A DNA stretch of 64,000 nucleotides from Pararhizobium sp. A13 (GCF_040126305.1 NZ_CP149511.1:1178001-1242000); one strand, 5' to 3'; numbered from the stretch's first letter, positions 51,737-61,473 are shown. Numbers and translations are program-made. Notes: a model not told the origin generated them from the letters alone.

Positions 51737-51991
51737 CTACCCCCTGCGATAGAGAACCATTCCAGCATGATGCAGGACGTCATCGATAAAATCGCCGTCT
51801 GCTGTGAAACCGGTATCGTCCCAATACTCGACATGATTTCCGGAGACCTCGTATCGTCCTTGATAGGCGCTTTCGCGCGAGCCGCGTGCTTCATCGTAAC
51901 GTCCGCTTGGGAGCAACTCGTGCCGGATGCGACCGTCTGCCGTCTGCCACATGCCAACATAAGGGTGGGACGACGTGGCATGGACGGTCAT
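51737..51991 (-). CDS. Atu4866-domain protein
   Basis: From the ATG at 51991, overlapping the upstream stop (ATGA), it has 84 residues. It shows HPYVGMWQTADGRIRHELLP, GRYDEARGSRESAYQGRYEV and GNHVEYWDDTGFTADGDFID, the whole of the small beta-rich domain described from Agrobacterium. Function is unknown; the fold is lipocalin-like. Coupled translation with the NTF2-like protein implies a joint role. Confidence 0.88.
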   Translation of the reverse strand: MTVHATSSHPYVGMWQTADGRIRHELLPSGRYDEARGSRESAYQGRYEVSGNHVEYWDDTGFTADGDFIDDVLHHAGMVLYRRG

Positions 51992-52554
51992 TGTGCCGTC
52001 CCCATCTTGCCCAGGAACCGCTGGATGCTCTCGGGCTTGACGATCCATGCATAGTTCAGCTCATGACGGATTTTCCATTTGCCGCCAGTGCATTCCCAGC
52101 CGAGCTGCGAGCGACCGTCGAACGCGATGACCTTGTCGTCAAGACGATCGATACGACCGACGAAACCAAGCGTCGTTGAAGCGACGGTATCCCCCACGAT
52201 TGCATCGTGACCATCGGTCAAGCCGTGGTGGACCGACCGCGCGGCGTTTTGCAGCGCTTCCCAGTTTGCGCCGTAGCGGGCGGAATCGCGAAAGAGCTGT
52301 GTGTCGCCGGGTGCGAAATTGTCGTAAAAGACCCCATTGGAGTTTTCCAGGTCGTAGTACCTGCTCAGCTTTTGAGAGAACACGAAATTAGGGTCGCCTT
52401 CGTGGCGTTCCCAGCCTTTCATGATCCAGTCTGCATGAAGTGCGAGGGGAGCATCGGCGCCCTCCCGGGGACATGAGCTATCCTGTGCAGCAACAGGTCC
52501 GGCGCAAGCGCCAATAGCCATAGCAGCGGCGATTATGATTTTCCCGTGTGTCAT
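51988..52554 (-). CDS. Secreted NTF2/SnoaL-like protein
   Basis: The 188-residue protein has a signal peptide (IIIAAAMAIGACAGPVAAQD). The mature part resembles an NTF2-fold domain (HADWIMKGWERHEGDPNFVF; VFYDNFAPGDTQLFRDSARY; RIDRLDDKVIAFDGRSQLGW), with a conserved Trp-rich C-terminus. It is the first gene of a two-gene operon divergent from a LysR regulator that probably controls it. Confidence 0.78.
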   Translation of the reverse strand: MTHGKIIIAAAMAIGACAGPVAAQDSSCPREGADAPLALHADWIMKGWERHEGDPNFVFSQKLSRYYDLENSNGVFYDNFAPGDTQLFRDSARYGANWEALQNAARSVHHGLTDGHDAIVGDTVASTTLGFVGRIDRLDDKVIAFDGRSQLGWECTGGKWKIRHELNYAWIVKPESIQRFLGKMGTAQ

Positions 52555-52667
52555 TGGACTACCTTCCTTTGATGACCAAGTTTCTTGTCTGTCGTGCCGC
52601 CAAGTCAGGTTCGTCGAGGCACGAGGAATAGGTAGACAAATTTGATTGTCGCTTGTATCTCCTTTCG

Positions 52668-52686
52668 GCTAACGTGATTGGTTAGC
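52668..52686. promoter_or_regulatory. Inverted repeat between LysR gene and NTF2-like operon
   Basis: GCTAAC and GTTAGC are perfect six-base arms separated by seven bases, 11 bases before the LysR start. This is a likely autoregulatory site for the LysR protein. Confidence 0.5.
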
Positions 52687-52697
52687 AAAATTCGACA

Positions 52698-53606
52698 ATG
52701 ACAATCGACTTAAACCTTCTGCCTGTCTTTCTCGCCGTAGCCGAAGAGGGGAATTTCAGGGCAGCCGCTGATCGCCTCGGCGTCACCCGCTCTGCCGTAA
52801 GCCAGGGAATCAGACGGCTGGAGGACATTTGCGGCATCGCGCTCGTCAGCCGCACTACTCGCAGCGTGCGTCTAACCGAGGCCGGGAACCGGTTTCGCGA
52901 AGCACTTTCTCAGCCAATGGCAGATGTAAAATCCGCATTCGAGGAGGTGGCAGGTGACGTCAGTCCTCGTGGGTTGCTGCGGATCGCAGTAACTTCGATT
53001 GCGGAACAGTTTCTCTCCGGTCCCCTGATCGCCTCCTTTGCTGAGGCCCATCCAGGTATTACCATCGACGTAACGGTTACCGACGACATGTTCGACATCG
53101 TTGCTGCCGGCTTCGATGCGGGGGTACGGCTGGGCGAAGTGATTGAGCAGGATATGGTGGCGATCCCGCTGACGAGAGAAGAGAGAGAAGTAGTGGTTGC
53201 TGCGCCAGAGTATTTCGAGCTCCACGGGACCCCGCGGCATCCTCGGGAATTGGTGCATCATCGTTGCATCGGATGGCGCCCATCGCCTAGCGCGGCTCCG
53301 CACCGGTGGGAGTTCGAGCAGGACGGCATAGCGTTCGACGTAGCCGTCGAGCCCCAAATTACGACGAACGACTTGCGTCTGATGATCCGGACAGCGCTCG
53401 CTGGCGGGGGCATCACATTTGCACTGGAAGAGACATTTCGCCCCTATATTGATCGCGGCGAGCTGATCACGGCACTGGACGACTACCTGCCACCTTTTCC
53501 TGGATTCTTTCTATATTTTCCAAACCGACGGAACATGGCGCCCAAACTGCGCGCGCTCATTCACCATGTTCGCGCGTACAGGCGGGCATCTTTTGCGATT
53601 GGATAG
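52698..53606 (+). CDS. LysR-family transcriptional regulator
   Basis: The 302-residue protein has the helix-turn-helix LAVAEEGNFRAAADRLGVTR then SAVSQGIRRLEDICGIALVS, and an effector domain of the CrgA/DsdC-like group (GLLRIAVTSIAEQFLSGPLI; GFDAGVRLGEVIEQDMVAIP). It diverges from the secreted NTF2-like/Atu4866 operon, its probable target. It is convergent with the ABC transporter operon that follows. Confidence 0.92.
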   Translation: MTIDLNLLPVFLAVAEEGNFRAAADRLGVTRSAVSQGIRRLEDICGIALVSRTTRSVRLTEAGNRFREALSQPMADVKSAFEEVAGDVSPRGLLRIAVTSIAEQFLSGPLIASFAEAHPGITIDVTVTDDMFDIVAAGFDAGVRLGEVIEQDMVAIPLTREEREVVVAAPEYFELHGTPRHPRELVHHRCIGWRPSPSAAPHRWEFEQDGIAFDVAVEPQITTNDLRLMIRTALAGGGITFALEETFRPYIDRGELITALDDYLPPFPGFFLYFPNRRNMAPKLRALIHHVRAYRRASFAIG

Positions 53607-53694
53607 CAAAGGAAGCGCACGACTTTCGCGGATCAATCCCCACGTCGCGGGTCAAGCAGCGACCAGCGAACCCCAGTCGTTGGCCCTCCCGGAC

Positions 53695-54438
53695 TCAATG
53701 CTTAAGGATCTGACTGAGAAAAAGCTTCGTCCGATCATGCTGCGGATTGGTGAAGAACGCCTCCGGATTCCCCTCCTCGACGATCTGACCGGAATTCATG
53801 AAGATCACTCGGTCGGCGACCGCTCGCGCAAAGCCCATCTCGTGCGTGACGCAGACCATCGTTATGCCGTCGCGCGCAAGGCTGGTCATGGTGTCAAGAA
53901 CCTCCGAGACCATTTCCGGATCGAGCGCCGAGGTCGGCTCGTCGAACAGCATGACGGCCGGCTCCATGCAGAGACTGCGGGCAATGGCAACACGTTGCTG
54001 CTGGCCACCGGAAAGCTGGATCGGGTATTTGTTGGCCTGTTCGGGGATGCGGACTCGCTCCAGGAAGCGTAACGCCGTTTTCTTCGCTTCCACGGCCGAC
54101 ACGCCCTTGATCCACATCGGCCCGACCATGCAGTTCATCAGAACCGTCATGTGCGGAAACAAATTGAAGTGCTGGAACACCATGCCAACGTTCTTGCGCA
54201 CCTCGGCGACGTTGCGCATCTTGTCGTGAAGTGTGATGCCGTTGACGGTGATCTCGCCCTGCTGATGCGCTTCGAGCCGGTTGAAGCAGCGGATGAGGGT
54301 CGACTTGCCAGAACCGGAAGGGCCGCAAACGACGATGCGCTCGCCCTTCCTGACCGTCAGGTTGATGTCTTTCAGCACCTGGAACGCGCCATACCATTTG
54401 GCGACGTCCTTCGCCTCGATGATCAAGTCCATGCTCAT
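53695..54438 (-). CDS. Polar amino acid ABC transporter ATPase
   Basis: The 247-residue ATPase has Walker [10 protein letters not shown] near residue 40, Q-loop [13 protein letters not shown], signature [15 protein letters not shown] and Walker [15 protein letters not shown]. It is the GlnQ/HisP type. The ATG overlaps the permease stop. It completes a SBP-permease-ATPase importer that ends the catabolic operon. Confidence 0.96.
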   Translation of the reverse strand: MSMDLIIEAKDVAKWYGAFQVLKDINLTVRKGERIVVCGPSGSGKSTLIRCFNRLEAHQQGEITVNGITLHDKMRNVAEVRKNVGMVFQHFNLFPHMTVLMNCMVGPMWIKGVSAVEAKKTALRFLERVRIPEQANKYPIQLSGGQQQRVAIARSLCMEPAVMLFDEPTSALDPEMVSEVLDTMTSLARDGITMVCVTHEMGFARAVADRVIFMNSGQIVEEGNPEAFFTNPQHDRTKLFLSQILKH

Positions 54439-55409
54439 CTGACTTTACTCCTGGCGTAATGACGCTCGATACGGGACTGGATGAGTTCAAGGCAGATCGA
54501 CATGATCCAGTAGATGATCGCGGTCGAAATCAGCATTTCCATATGCTGGAAAGTCTTTTGGCCAAGCGTGCGGGCGAGAAACATCAGTTCCCAGACGCCG
54601 ATGACGGAAACCAACGAGCTGTCCTTCAACATGGAAATGAACTGGTTGCCGGTCGGCGGAATGATGACCGGCAGCGCCTGCGGCAGGATGATCCGGCGCA
54701 TGGTGATGCCGAAGCCGAAGCCGATCGACCGTGACGCCTCCCATTGGCCGCGATCGATGCTTTGGATGCCGGAGCGGAAGATCTCGGTCATGTAGGCGCC
54801 GTAGCACAGCGACAGCGCGAGGATGCCGGCGGGTACCGCGTCGATGACGAGGCCAAGCTGCGGCAAGCCAAGATAGATCAGATAGACCTGCATCAAAAGC
54901 GGCAGGCCGCGGAAGAAGGACGTATAGAAACTGGCGATGGCATAGGCGAAGCCGTTGGTCGACAGCTTGGCGACGGCGCCGAGAATGGCGATGACGGAAG
55001 CGATGACGATCGAGATTGCGGAGACATAAAGCGTTGTCACTGCGCCTTGCGTGATCAGGAAGGGCAGCTTTTCCCAGATGAATGGCAGGCTGAGATGGAA
55101 GGTCTCGAAGAAGGCGAGAAAGAGCATCAGCAGTTCGAACCAGACGATGGCGATCTGCACCTTGAGCGGCGCAAACCCGATCAGCACTACGTTCAGCGAA
55201 AAGATCACGGCGACGACGAAGGCGACGGCGAACCGGCCGTAGAGACCGCTTTGCAAGGGATCGCCGATGACCGGGCGCATCAGCTCGCCCATGCTCGTGC
55301 CGGTCAGGTTGAATGCAAGAAAGATCGCCAGAACGACGGCGAACATGGTGACGACGAACCACGGCTTGTGTACGAGAACTTCAGATTCGACTGTATCCGG
55401 GTAAAGCAT
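54435..55409 (-). CDS. Polar amino acid ABC transporter permease
   Basis: The 324-residue permease is about 90 residues longer than HisM. An N-terminal extension with about three hydrophobic segments ([20 protein letters not shown]) precedes the HisM-like domain, whose EAA-type loop reads [20 protein letters not shown] near residue 225. A single permease suggests a homodimer. It follows the binding-protein gene after a stable hairpin. AAGGACAAGAG precedes the ATG. Confidence 0.94.
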   Translation of the reverse strand: MLYPDTVESEVLVHKPWFVVTMFAVVLAIFLAFNLTGTSMGELMRPVIGDPLQSGLYGRFAVAFVVAVIFSLNVVLIGFAPLKVQIAIVWFELLMLFLAFFETFHLSLPFIWEKLPFLITQGAVTTLYVSAISIVIASVIAILGAVAKLSTNGFAYAIASFYTSFFRGLPLLMQVYLIYLGLPQLGLVIDAVPAGILALSLCYGAYMTEIFRSGIQSIDRGQWEASRSIGFGFGITMRRIILPQALPVIIPPTGNQFISMLKDSSLVSVIGVWELMFLARTLGQKTFQHMEMLISTAIIYWIMSICLELIQSRIERHYARSKVR

Positions 55410-55430
55410 CTCTTGTCCTTCGGACGGTTT

Positions 55431-55454
55431 GGCGGCCCGTGTTTACGGACCGCC
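55431..55454 (-). promoter_or_regulatory. Stable hairpin between binding-protein and permease genes
   Basis: Ten-base arms (GGCGGTCCGT and ACGGGCCGCC on the minus strand, one G-U pair) enclose AAAC, with no U tract after it. Such hairpins stabilise upstream mRNA so that binding protein outnumbers the membrane parts. Confidence 0.6.
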
Positions 55455-55465
55455 TGAGAGGGTGG

Positions 55466-56299
55466 TTATTTCACGGCGGTGTAGTCGACGCCGTACCACT
55501 TGATCGAAAGTTTGCTCAGCGTGCCGTCGCTCTGCATGCCCTTCACCGCCTCGGCGATCTTGGCATCGAACTCTGCATCGCCATGCTCCGTCGCAACGGC
55601 CAGCGGTTCGTAGAATACGGGATCGCCGAGCTGCTTGATCGGGTATCCCGCCTTCTCCGCATCGATAATGCTCGGCAGCGACGAGACGACCGCATCGAGG
55701 CGGGTGCCGTCACCCAGGCGCAGGTCATCGAACGCCGTCGTCGAATTGCTGTAGGACTTCACGTCCTTCGGCTTGAATTCGTATTTGAAGGCTGGCGCAC
55801 CGGCAGCATCCAGCGTCAGGTCCTGTTTGGCATAGGCCTCGAAGGTGGAGGTCGCAGTCGTACCCACTGCCTTGTCGTTGAGATCCGCGAGCGTCGTCGC
55901 CTTGCTATCCTTGTGAACAGCGACGGCGGCAGGGGTGTAGTAGTAAACACCGGGGAAATCGAAGATCTCCGCCCGCTTTTTGGTCGGGGTCATGGAGCCG
56001 ACATGCATGTCCCAGCGGCCCGACCAGTTGCCGGCCGTGATGATATCCCAGCCGGGCGTGACGAATTCGACGCTGACGCCGAGGCGTTTGCCGATGTCCT
56101 TGGCGACATCGACGTCGAAACCATCGAGTTCGTTCTTGTCGTTCATGAAGGATTGCGGCGCCCAGTTGGCATCCGTCGCAACCTTCAGCGTCTTGGCCGC
56201 GAGCACCCGATCGAGGACTGCGCCGGCATTGGCCGGAAGCGCGGAAAACGTAAAGGCGAGTGAAGCTGCAAGCGCCGTCAGTTTGGTGAGATGTCTCAT
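55466..56299 (-). CDS. Periplasmic polar amino acid-binding protein
   Basis: The ATG at 56299 follows AAAGGGAACAG and gives 277 residues with a signal peptide (LTKLTALAASLAFTFSALPA). A longer upstream frame is not credible. Family-3 blocks: LKVATDANWAPQSFMNDKNE, LDGFDVDVAKDIGKRLGV and MHVGSMTPTKKRAEIFDFPG. It delivers a polar amino acid-like substrate, probably the compound degraded by the enzymes encoded upstream. Confidence 0.93.
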   Translation of the reverse strand: MRHLTKLTALAASLAFTFSALPANAGAVLDRVLAAKTLKVATDANWAPQSFMNDKNELDGFDVDVAKDIGKRLGVSVEFVTPGWDIITAGNWSGRWDMHVGSMTPTKKRAEIFDFPGVYYYTPAAVAVHKDSKATTLADLNDKAVGTTATSTFEAYAKQDLTLDAAGAPAFKYEFKPKDVKSYSNSTTAFDDLRLGDGTRLDAVVSSLPSIIDAEKAGYPIKQLGDPVFYEPLAVATEHGDAEFDAKIAEAVKGMQSDGTLSKLSIKWYGVDYTAVK

Positions 56300-56448
56300 G
56301 CTGTCTGTTCCCTTTGTTATTGATGAATTCCGCGGCTGAACCCTCCCGGTCTCGCCGCTATGGTCGCAATTTAGTACCCATTGAACTCGCCCGGTCTTCC
56401 GTTGAACCGCAGCAGGTTTGCGCTGCCTCTTGCTTGAAAAGGTGAAAG

Positions 56449-56838
56449 TCAAAGCTCGCCCTTCTCCCGCACCTCCGCGCGGACGCTGCCTGCTGCCCGG
56501 AACGCCTCCACGCCTGCGGGAATGCCGCAATAAACAGCGATCTGGACGAGTGCAGCGCGTAGTTCGTCATCTGTCAGGCCGTTGCGGATCGCGCCCCGGA
56601 AATGAATGCCAAACTCGTGCATGCGGTTGAGAGCCGCGAGCATTCCAAGGTTGAGAAGGCTGCGTTGCTTGAGATCGAGACCATCGTCGGTCCAGGCGGC
56701 ACCCCAACAATATTCGTTGAGAATATCCTGGAACGGCCGGGAAAAGTCGTCCGCGTTACTCAAGGCCCGATCGACATAGTCGTCACCGAGCACTTTGCGC
56801 CGCACGGCCTCGCCAGCTTGCTGAAGCGATTTATCCAT
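56449..56838 (-). CDS. Carboxymuconolactone decarboxylase-family protein
   Basis: The 129-residue protein has the PcaC-like layout (FQDILNEYCWGAAWTDDGLD; LNLGMLAALNRMHEFGIHFR; ALVQIAVYCGIPAGVEAF). The AhpD-type CxxC pair is absent. In the family it decarboxylates a lactone in protocatechuate breakdown, but here no other pca genes lie near, so a different acid or lactone is likely. Its start overlaps the hydrolase stop by eight bases. Confidence 0.9.
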   Translation of the reverse strand: MDKSLQQAGEAVRRKVLGDDYVDRALSNADDFSRPFQDILNEYCWGAAWTDDGLDLKQRSLLNLGMLAALNRMHEFGIHFRGAIRNGLTDDELRAALVQIAVYCGIPAGVEAFRAAGSVRAEVREKGEL

Positions 56839-57643
56839 GGCTCACCTTTTCTCCTGAAAGGAAATCCCCCATCAATAGTGCCACTGTCACCGGCGCTTCG
56901 ATGAGGATGGAGTGCCGCAGGCCGGGCAGGATCGCCAGCGTCGAGCCCGGGATGCGGTCACGCATGTAGGCTGCCATGCGCGGGTTCGAACCTGCATCCT
57001 CCTCGCCCGTCGCAATCAGCGTCGGGCAGCGGATCTGGTCGAGAAAGCCACCGAAATCCGTTTCCGCCAGAACACGATAGGCCGAGGCATAACAATCCGG
57101 ATCGTTCTCGGCATCCCGAGCACGCAGCCTCTCGATAATCTCCGGATTGCGCTCCTGAAACTCCTCCGTCAGCCAGCGCGACAGCGAGGCGTCGTGATGG
57201 GTGCCCGGATTTCCGATCCGCAGGGCTGCAAGGCGGGTCAGTACGCGTTCGCGCTCCTCCGGCGTGCGACCTGCGACAGTGGAGAGAAGGACCAGCTTTC
57301 TCAACCGGGCCTGATGCGTAAGCGTTAGCCGCTGGGCAATCAGCCCGCCAAGCGAGAACCCCGCCAGATTGAAGGTATCGAAACCTGCATGCGTGGCGAT
57401 CGCCAGCGTCTCATCGACGAAATCGTCGATTTCGTAACGCCCCTTAATCCGTGTCGAACGCCCATGACCGCGCAAGTCGAACGTCAGGACCGTGAAGCGA
57501 TCCTTGAGTTCCGCCACCACGCCACGCCACGCCTCGAGGCAGGAGCCGACACCATGGATGCAGACCAGCGGTTCCGCGCCGTCGCCATCGATGCGATAGT
57601 TGAGCGTCACGTCACCGACGGTATGATGCTGATGCTCCGTCAT
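56831..57643 (-). CDS. Alpha/beta hydrolase (PcaD/RutD-like)
   Basis: The 270-residue hydrolase has the oxyanion block CIHGVGSCLEAWRGV, nucleophile elbow LAGFSLGGLIAQRL (Ser near residue 98), and the acid and His in TLIATGEEDAGSNPRM and ILPGLRHSILIEAP. Likely reactions are enol-lactone, ester or carbamate hydrolysis. It begins three bases after the monooxygenase stop, so the two proteins are co-translated. Confidence 0.9.
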   Translation of the reverse strand: MTEHQHHTVGDVTLNYRIDGDGAEPLVCIHGVGSCLEAWRGVVAELKDRFTVLTFDLRGHGRSTRIKGRYEIDDFVDETLAIATHAGFDTFNLAGFSLGGLIAQRLTLTHQARLRKLVLLSTVAGRTPEERERVLTRLAALRIGNPGTHHDASLSRWLTEEFQERNPEIIERLRARDAENDPDCYASAYRVLAETDFGGFLDQIRCPTLIATGEEDAGSNPRMAAYMRDRIPGSTLAILPGLRHSILIEAPVTVALLMGDFLSGEKVSHG

Positions 57644-57645
57644 CC

Positions 57646-58725
57646 TCAGCGTCCCGAAGCCACCGCGCGCTGGCGGTCCTGGTCACGGGCGGCGAAGAAG
57701 GGCATGACTTCATCGACGAAAAGCCGCAGCGTCTTCTTCTGCAATTCGAACGGCAGGTTGAAGGTGAGGCCGAGGCAGTATTGATCGACGCCAGCCGCTT
57801 CATAGGCGAGCAGCTTCTCGGTCACCTCGTCAGGCGTCCCGAACATCAGGTTCTTGCGGATATTGTCCGGATTGTAGTTGTCCTTGCCTTTGACGCTTTC
57901 GAACGGCACGGCCTCGGGGAAGCCATCCTTGACCGCGCCGATGTTCTGCATGAGATTCTCGAAGGTCCGGCCATAGTCCATGCTGTGCTGGACGGCCAGC
58001 TGCCAGTCCTCTGGCTTGTCATAGACGCAGGTCCGGCGCTGCATCATGAAGCGCGGACGCGGAACCTCCGGATGGTCGGCCACTGCTTTTTCGAACTTGT
58101 CGGCGAGAACCTGGATTTCGGCCGCAGGCGCGGACAGCGGGGTGGACAGGATGTTGGCGCCGACGCTGATTGCCCAATCGAACGTGCCGGGATCGCGGGC
58201 CGCGACCCAGATCGGCGGATGCGGCTGCTGCAGCGGCTTTGGTACGGCGGTGGCGAGCGGAAACGTCCAGTGGTGTCCATCATGGGCGTAGTCGCCCTGC
58301 CACAGTTTCTTGACTGCCGGAACGAGTTCCTTCAGGTAGGCAACGCCCTCTTGCTGCGGCATGCCGCCTGCCATGCGGTCGAATTCGTATTGATAGGAGC
58401 CGCGAGCGATGCCGAATTCCAGTCGGCCATCCGTCAGGTGGTCACAAAGCGCTGCCTCACCGGCAAGCCGGATCGGGTTCCAATAGGGAGCAACCAGCGT
58501 CGAGGTGCCGAGCCGGATCTGTTGCGTGTGCTGCGCCAGCCAGGTCAGTGTCTGAAACGGGTTAGGCGAAATCGTGCACTCGATCGTGTGATGTTCGGCC
58601 GTCCACAGCGTTTCGAAACCACCCTCGTCGGCCATGCGGGCAAGCTCGAGGAGATTGCTTTTGACTTTGGACATTGGCGCGTTCGGCGAGAAACGTTCCA
58701 TGGTGAGTGAGACTGCAAATTTCAT
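57646..58725 (-). CDS. LLM-class flavin-dependent monooxygenase
   Basis: The ATG at 58725 follows GGGAGGAAATCCT and gives 359 residues. The luciferase-like TIM barrel shows ETLWTAEHHTIECTISPNPF near residue 40, QIRLGTSTLVAPYWNPIRLA and ARGSYQYEFDRMAGG near 110. Family members use reduced FMN and oxygen, supplied by a separate reductase encoded two genes upstream. The aldehyde dehydrogenase next door suggests an aldehyde product. Confidence 0.93.
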   Translation of the reverse strand: MKFAVSLTMERFSPNAPMSKVKSNLLELARMADEGGFETLWTAEHHTIECTISPNPFQTLTWLAQHTQQIRLGTSTLVAPYWNPIRLAGEAALCDHLTDGRLEFGIARGSYQYEFDRMAGGMPQQEGVAYLKELVPAVKKLWQGDYAHDGHHWTFPLATAVPKPLQQPHPPIWVAARDPGTFDWAISVGANILSTPLSAPAAEIQVLADKFEKAVADHPEVPRPRFMMQRRTCVYDKPEDWQLAVQHSMDYGRTFENLMQNIGAVKDGFPEAVPFESVKGKDNYNPDNIRKNLMFGTPDEVTEKLLAYEAAGVDQYCLGLTFNLPFELQKKTLRLFVDEVMPFFAARDQDRQRAVASGR

Positions 58726-58765
58726 AGGATTTCCTCCCTTGCGGGCCAACGTTTCTTGTGTCCGG

Positions 58766-60277
58766 TTACTTCAGGCGAATGATGAAGGGGTCCTGCATGG
58801 CGCCGGAATAATCGATGATGACGTTCTTCAGCCGTGAGAACTCGCGCATGACCTCGAAGCCGCCGCGCCGGCCGTAGCCGCTTTCCTTGAAACCGCCATT
58901 GGCGGACATGAAGGATGACGAGCGGTAGGTGTTGATCCATACCGTTCCAGCCTCGATCTGGTTTGCGAAGCGCAGCGCGCGGTCGATGTCCCTGGTCCAG
59001 ATACCGGAGGCAAGGCCATAGCGCGTGTCATTGGCGAGCTCGATCATCTGCTCTTCCGAAGAAAAGGGCATGACGCCGACAACCGGGCCAAACAGCTCGT
59101 CACGCATGAACGTCATGTCGTTCAGCGCATCGACCATGACGGTCGGCTCGAAATACCAACCGCGTCCGAGCTCGTCCGATTGCGGCCGCTTGCCGCCGGC
59201 CGCGACCCTCGCGCCTTCCATGACGCCGGAAGCGACATAGGCTTCGACTTTGGAGAGTTGATCGGACAGCGCCAGCGGACCGATATCGGTCTCGTCTGCA
59301 GTCGGATGACCAACCTTGATGTGCTGCGTGCGGGCAACGAGTGCTTCGACGAAGCGGTCGTAAACGCTTGCCTCGACGAAGCAGCGCGACCCGGCAACGC
59401 AGGTCTGCCCGGCCGCTGCGAAGACGCCGGCGACGACGCCGTTGACGGCATGTTCGATATCGACATCGGCAAAGACGACATGCGGAGACTTGCCGCCGAG
59501 CTCCATCGAGCAGGGCACGAGGTTGGCGGCTGCGTTGCCGGCAATCCGCCGGCCGGTAATTGTGCTGCCGGTGAATACGTATTTCGCGATACCCGGATGC
59601 CGGGTCAGCGCTTCGCCCGCACTTTTGCCGGCGCCGGTGACCACGTTGACGGCGCCGGCCGGAAAGCCGGCTTCGGCAATCAACTCGGCAAGCGCCAATG
59701 TCGATGCTGTCGCATGTTCGGACGGCTTGACGACGACGGTATTGCCAATCGCAAGGCAGGGCGCCAGCGTTCCGGTCAGAAGCATCAGCGGAGAGTTCCA
59801 CGGCGTGATCATACCGACGACGCCAATGGGTTCGCGCATGTTGAAGTTGAGCATGTCAAGCTTATTGACCGGGATCGTCTCGCCCTGCAGCTTGTCGGCC
59901 ATGCCCGCAAAATAATGGTAGGCATCCGGCATTGCGCGCATCTGCGCCCGCGTTTCCTTGAGAAGCTTGCCGTTGTCGCGCGTCTCGATATCGGCCAGTT
60001 CATCGGCATGTTCGAGCACAAGATCGGCCAGCCTGCGCACGAGGCGGCCACGATCGGTCTGCGTCATGCGCCGCCAGGCGGGATTGTGGAAGGTCGCCTG
60101 GGCAGACGAAACGGCCGCCTCTACATCATCCGCGTCGGCCTCGGCAAACTCGTACCAGCGTTCGCCTGTGGTCGGATCGAAGCTTTCGATGTAGCGGCCG
60201 TTCTTTGGTGCCACGAACTGGCCGCCGATGAACAATCCCTGACGTGAACCTTCGATGGATTTGACTGTCGTCTTCAT
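58766..60277 (-). CDS. Aldehyde dehydrogenase
   Basis: The 503-residue NAD(P)-dependent enzyme has catalytic Cys293 in AAGQTCVAGSR, Glu259 in MELGGKSPHVVF and Asn161 in TPWNSPLML. The closest layout is the betaine/hydroxymuconic semialdehyde group. AGGACAGCAG precedes the ATG. It probably oxidises the product of the flavin monooxygenase. Confidence 0.95.
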   Translation of the reverse strand: MKTTVKSIEGSRQGLFIGGQFVAPKNGRYIESFDPTTGERWYEFAEADADDVEAAVSSAQATFHNPAWRRMTQTDRGRLVRRLADLVLEHADELADIETRDNGKLLKETRAQMRAMPDAYHYFAGMADKLQGETIPVNKLDMLNFNMREPIGVVGMITPWNSPLMLLTGTLAPCLAIGNTVVVKPSEHATASTLALAELIAEAGFPAGAVNVVTGAGKSAGEALTRHPGIAKYVFTGSTITGRRIAGNAAANLVPCSMELGGKSPHVVFADVDIEHAVNGVVAGVFAAAGQTCVAGSRCFVEASVYDRFVEALVARTQHIKVGHPTADETDIGPLALSDQLSKVEAYVASGVMEGARVAAGGKRPQSDELGRGWYFEPTVMVDALNDMTFMRDELFGPVVGVMPFSSEEQMIELANDTRYGLASGIWTRDIDRALRFANQIEAGTVWINTYRSSSFMSANGGFKESGYGRRGGFEVMREFSRLKNVIIDYSGAMQDPFIIRLK

Positions 60278-60298
60278 GTCTGCTGTCCTGCTTTCGAA

Positions 60299-61282
60299 TT
60301 AATCCTGGGCGACCTGCATCCAGGCGCGGGCCTGCCCGTCGATCATTGCCACCCGGCCGCCGTCGCCCGTGTCCATGTAGATGCCGAAGCGCATTTCCTG
60401 CCGTTCACGCACATAGCGGCGCAGCATCGAGCGGAGTTCGTGGGTCGGGATCAGGTCGTAGGGCAAAGCGTCGATCGGGAAGAATTGCAGTCCGGCCGGC
60501 AATTCCGCACCGGCAGCATCGGCCGCAAGCCGGGCCCGATAAATAAGGTAACCCGGGTCGCTGTCGGCGACGTCAAAGACCGAGTAGAGAAACGTGTCTT
60601 CGGAGACGAGGCTCAGCGCATCGCCATCGTCGATCATCAAGCGGCTGTCAGCCTTGCGCCGTCTTGCCGTCGGCAGAACCCAGCCGCCCTTGCCATCGGA
60701 ACGCAGCAGCAGATTGTTTTCTGCCTCGATGAGGTAGCCTATGATCATGCCATGCGAGGCAAGCCAGCCGGCGGGAAGCGGATCTTTCACGCTGGCATAA
60801 CGACCGCGGCAGAAACCGAGCGGCGCCGAGGGGCTGGTTCCAAAGGCCTGGACCTGGCCGACGAGGATGACGTGATCGCCTGCATCGACACGGGTGTGAA
60901 CCGTGCAATCGAACCAGGTCAAGCTGTCGGTCAAGATTGGCGCACCGGTATGCACGCGGTCGTGATTGACCGACTGGAACTTGTCCGGCGATTTCGAAGC
61001 GAACGTTGCCGAGACGTCCACCTGGCCCTCATGCAGAAGGTTGACGGCAAAGGACGGAGCCGCTGTGAAGGCGGGGAAGCTGGAAGCGGACTTGCCGACG
61101 CAGACAAGCAGCAATGGCGGATCGAGCGATACGGAGGTGAAGGAATTGGCGGTCATACCACGCGGATTGCCATCCTCATCCAGAGTCGTGATCACGGTGA
61201 CCCCGGTCACGAACGTGCCAAAGGCGCGACGCAGTGCGATGGGGTCGATTGCCGTGTCCGCTCTTGCCGCTGTGTCCGCCAT
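60299..61282 (-). CDS. Flavin reductase with C-terminal extra domain
   Basis: The ATG at 61282 is preferred (GGCAGGACCG upstream), giving 327 residues; ATGs at 61294 and 61300 are alternatives. Residues about 10-165 are a flavin reductase-like domain (RRAFGTFVTGVTVITTLDED; RGMTANSFTSVSLDPPLLLV; LPAGWLASHG). The remaining 160 residues (ENNLLLRSDGKGGWVLPTAR; YDLIPTHELRSMLRRYVRER) resemble a Nudix-like sensor or binding domain. It would supply reduced FMN to the LLM monooxygenase. Confidence 0.88.
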   Translation of the reverse strand: MADTAARADTAIDPIALRRAFGTFVTGVTVITTLDEDGNPRGMTANSFTSVSLDPPLLLVCVGKSASSFPAFTAAPSFAVNLLHEGQVDVSATFASKSPDKFQSVNHDRVHTGAPILTDSLTWFDCTVHTRVDAGDHVILVGQVQAFGTSPSAPLGFCRGRYASVKDPLPAGWLASHGMIIGYLIEAENNLLLRSDGKGGWVLPTARRRKADSRLMIDDGDALSLVSEDTFLYSVFDVADSDPGYLIYRARLAADAAGAELPAGLQFFPIDALPYDLIPTHELRSMLRRYVRERQEMRFGIYMDTGDGGRVAMIDGQARAWMQVAQD

Positions 61283-61473
61283 CGGTCCTGCCATCCTCAT
61301 TCCGGTTCGATGAAGGAAGACTAGCGCCAAGGGTTCGGCCGTTCTTCCTCCTGTCCGCAGGAAGGGATGGGAATCTCCTGCTCTGATCCGAGGGATGCTG
61401 AAAACCGGCAGCGACATGCGTTTTCGAGGCGGCAGGAACGAGCCGCCTATCAATGACACTGGTGATGAATGGG

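Noticed and set aside
56300..56530. N-terminal extension of the amino acid-binding protein
   Set aside because: A typical signal peptide starts at 56299 behind AAAGGGA; the extension is low complexity and Arg-rich.
59180..60247. 355-codon plus-strand frame
   Set aside because: It is antisense to the aldehyde dehydrogenase, which has all catalytic residues.
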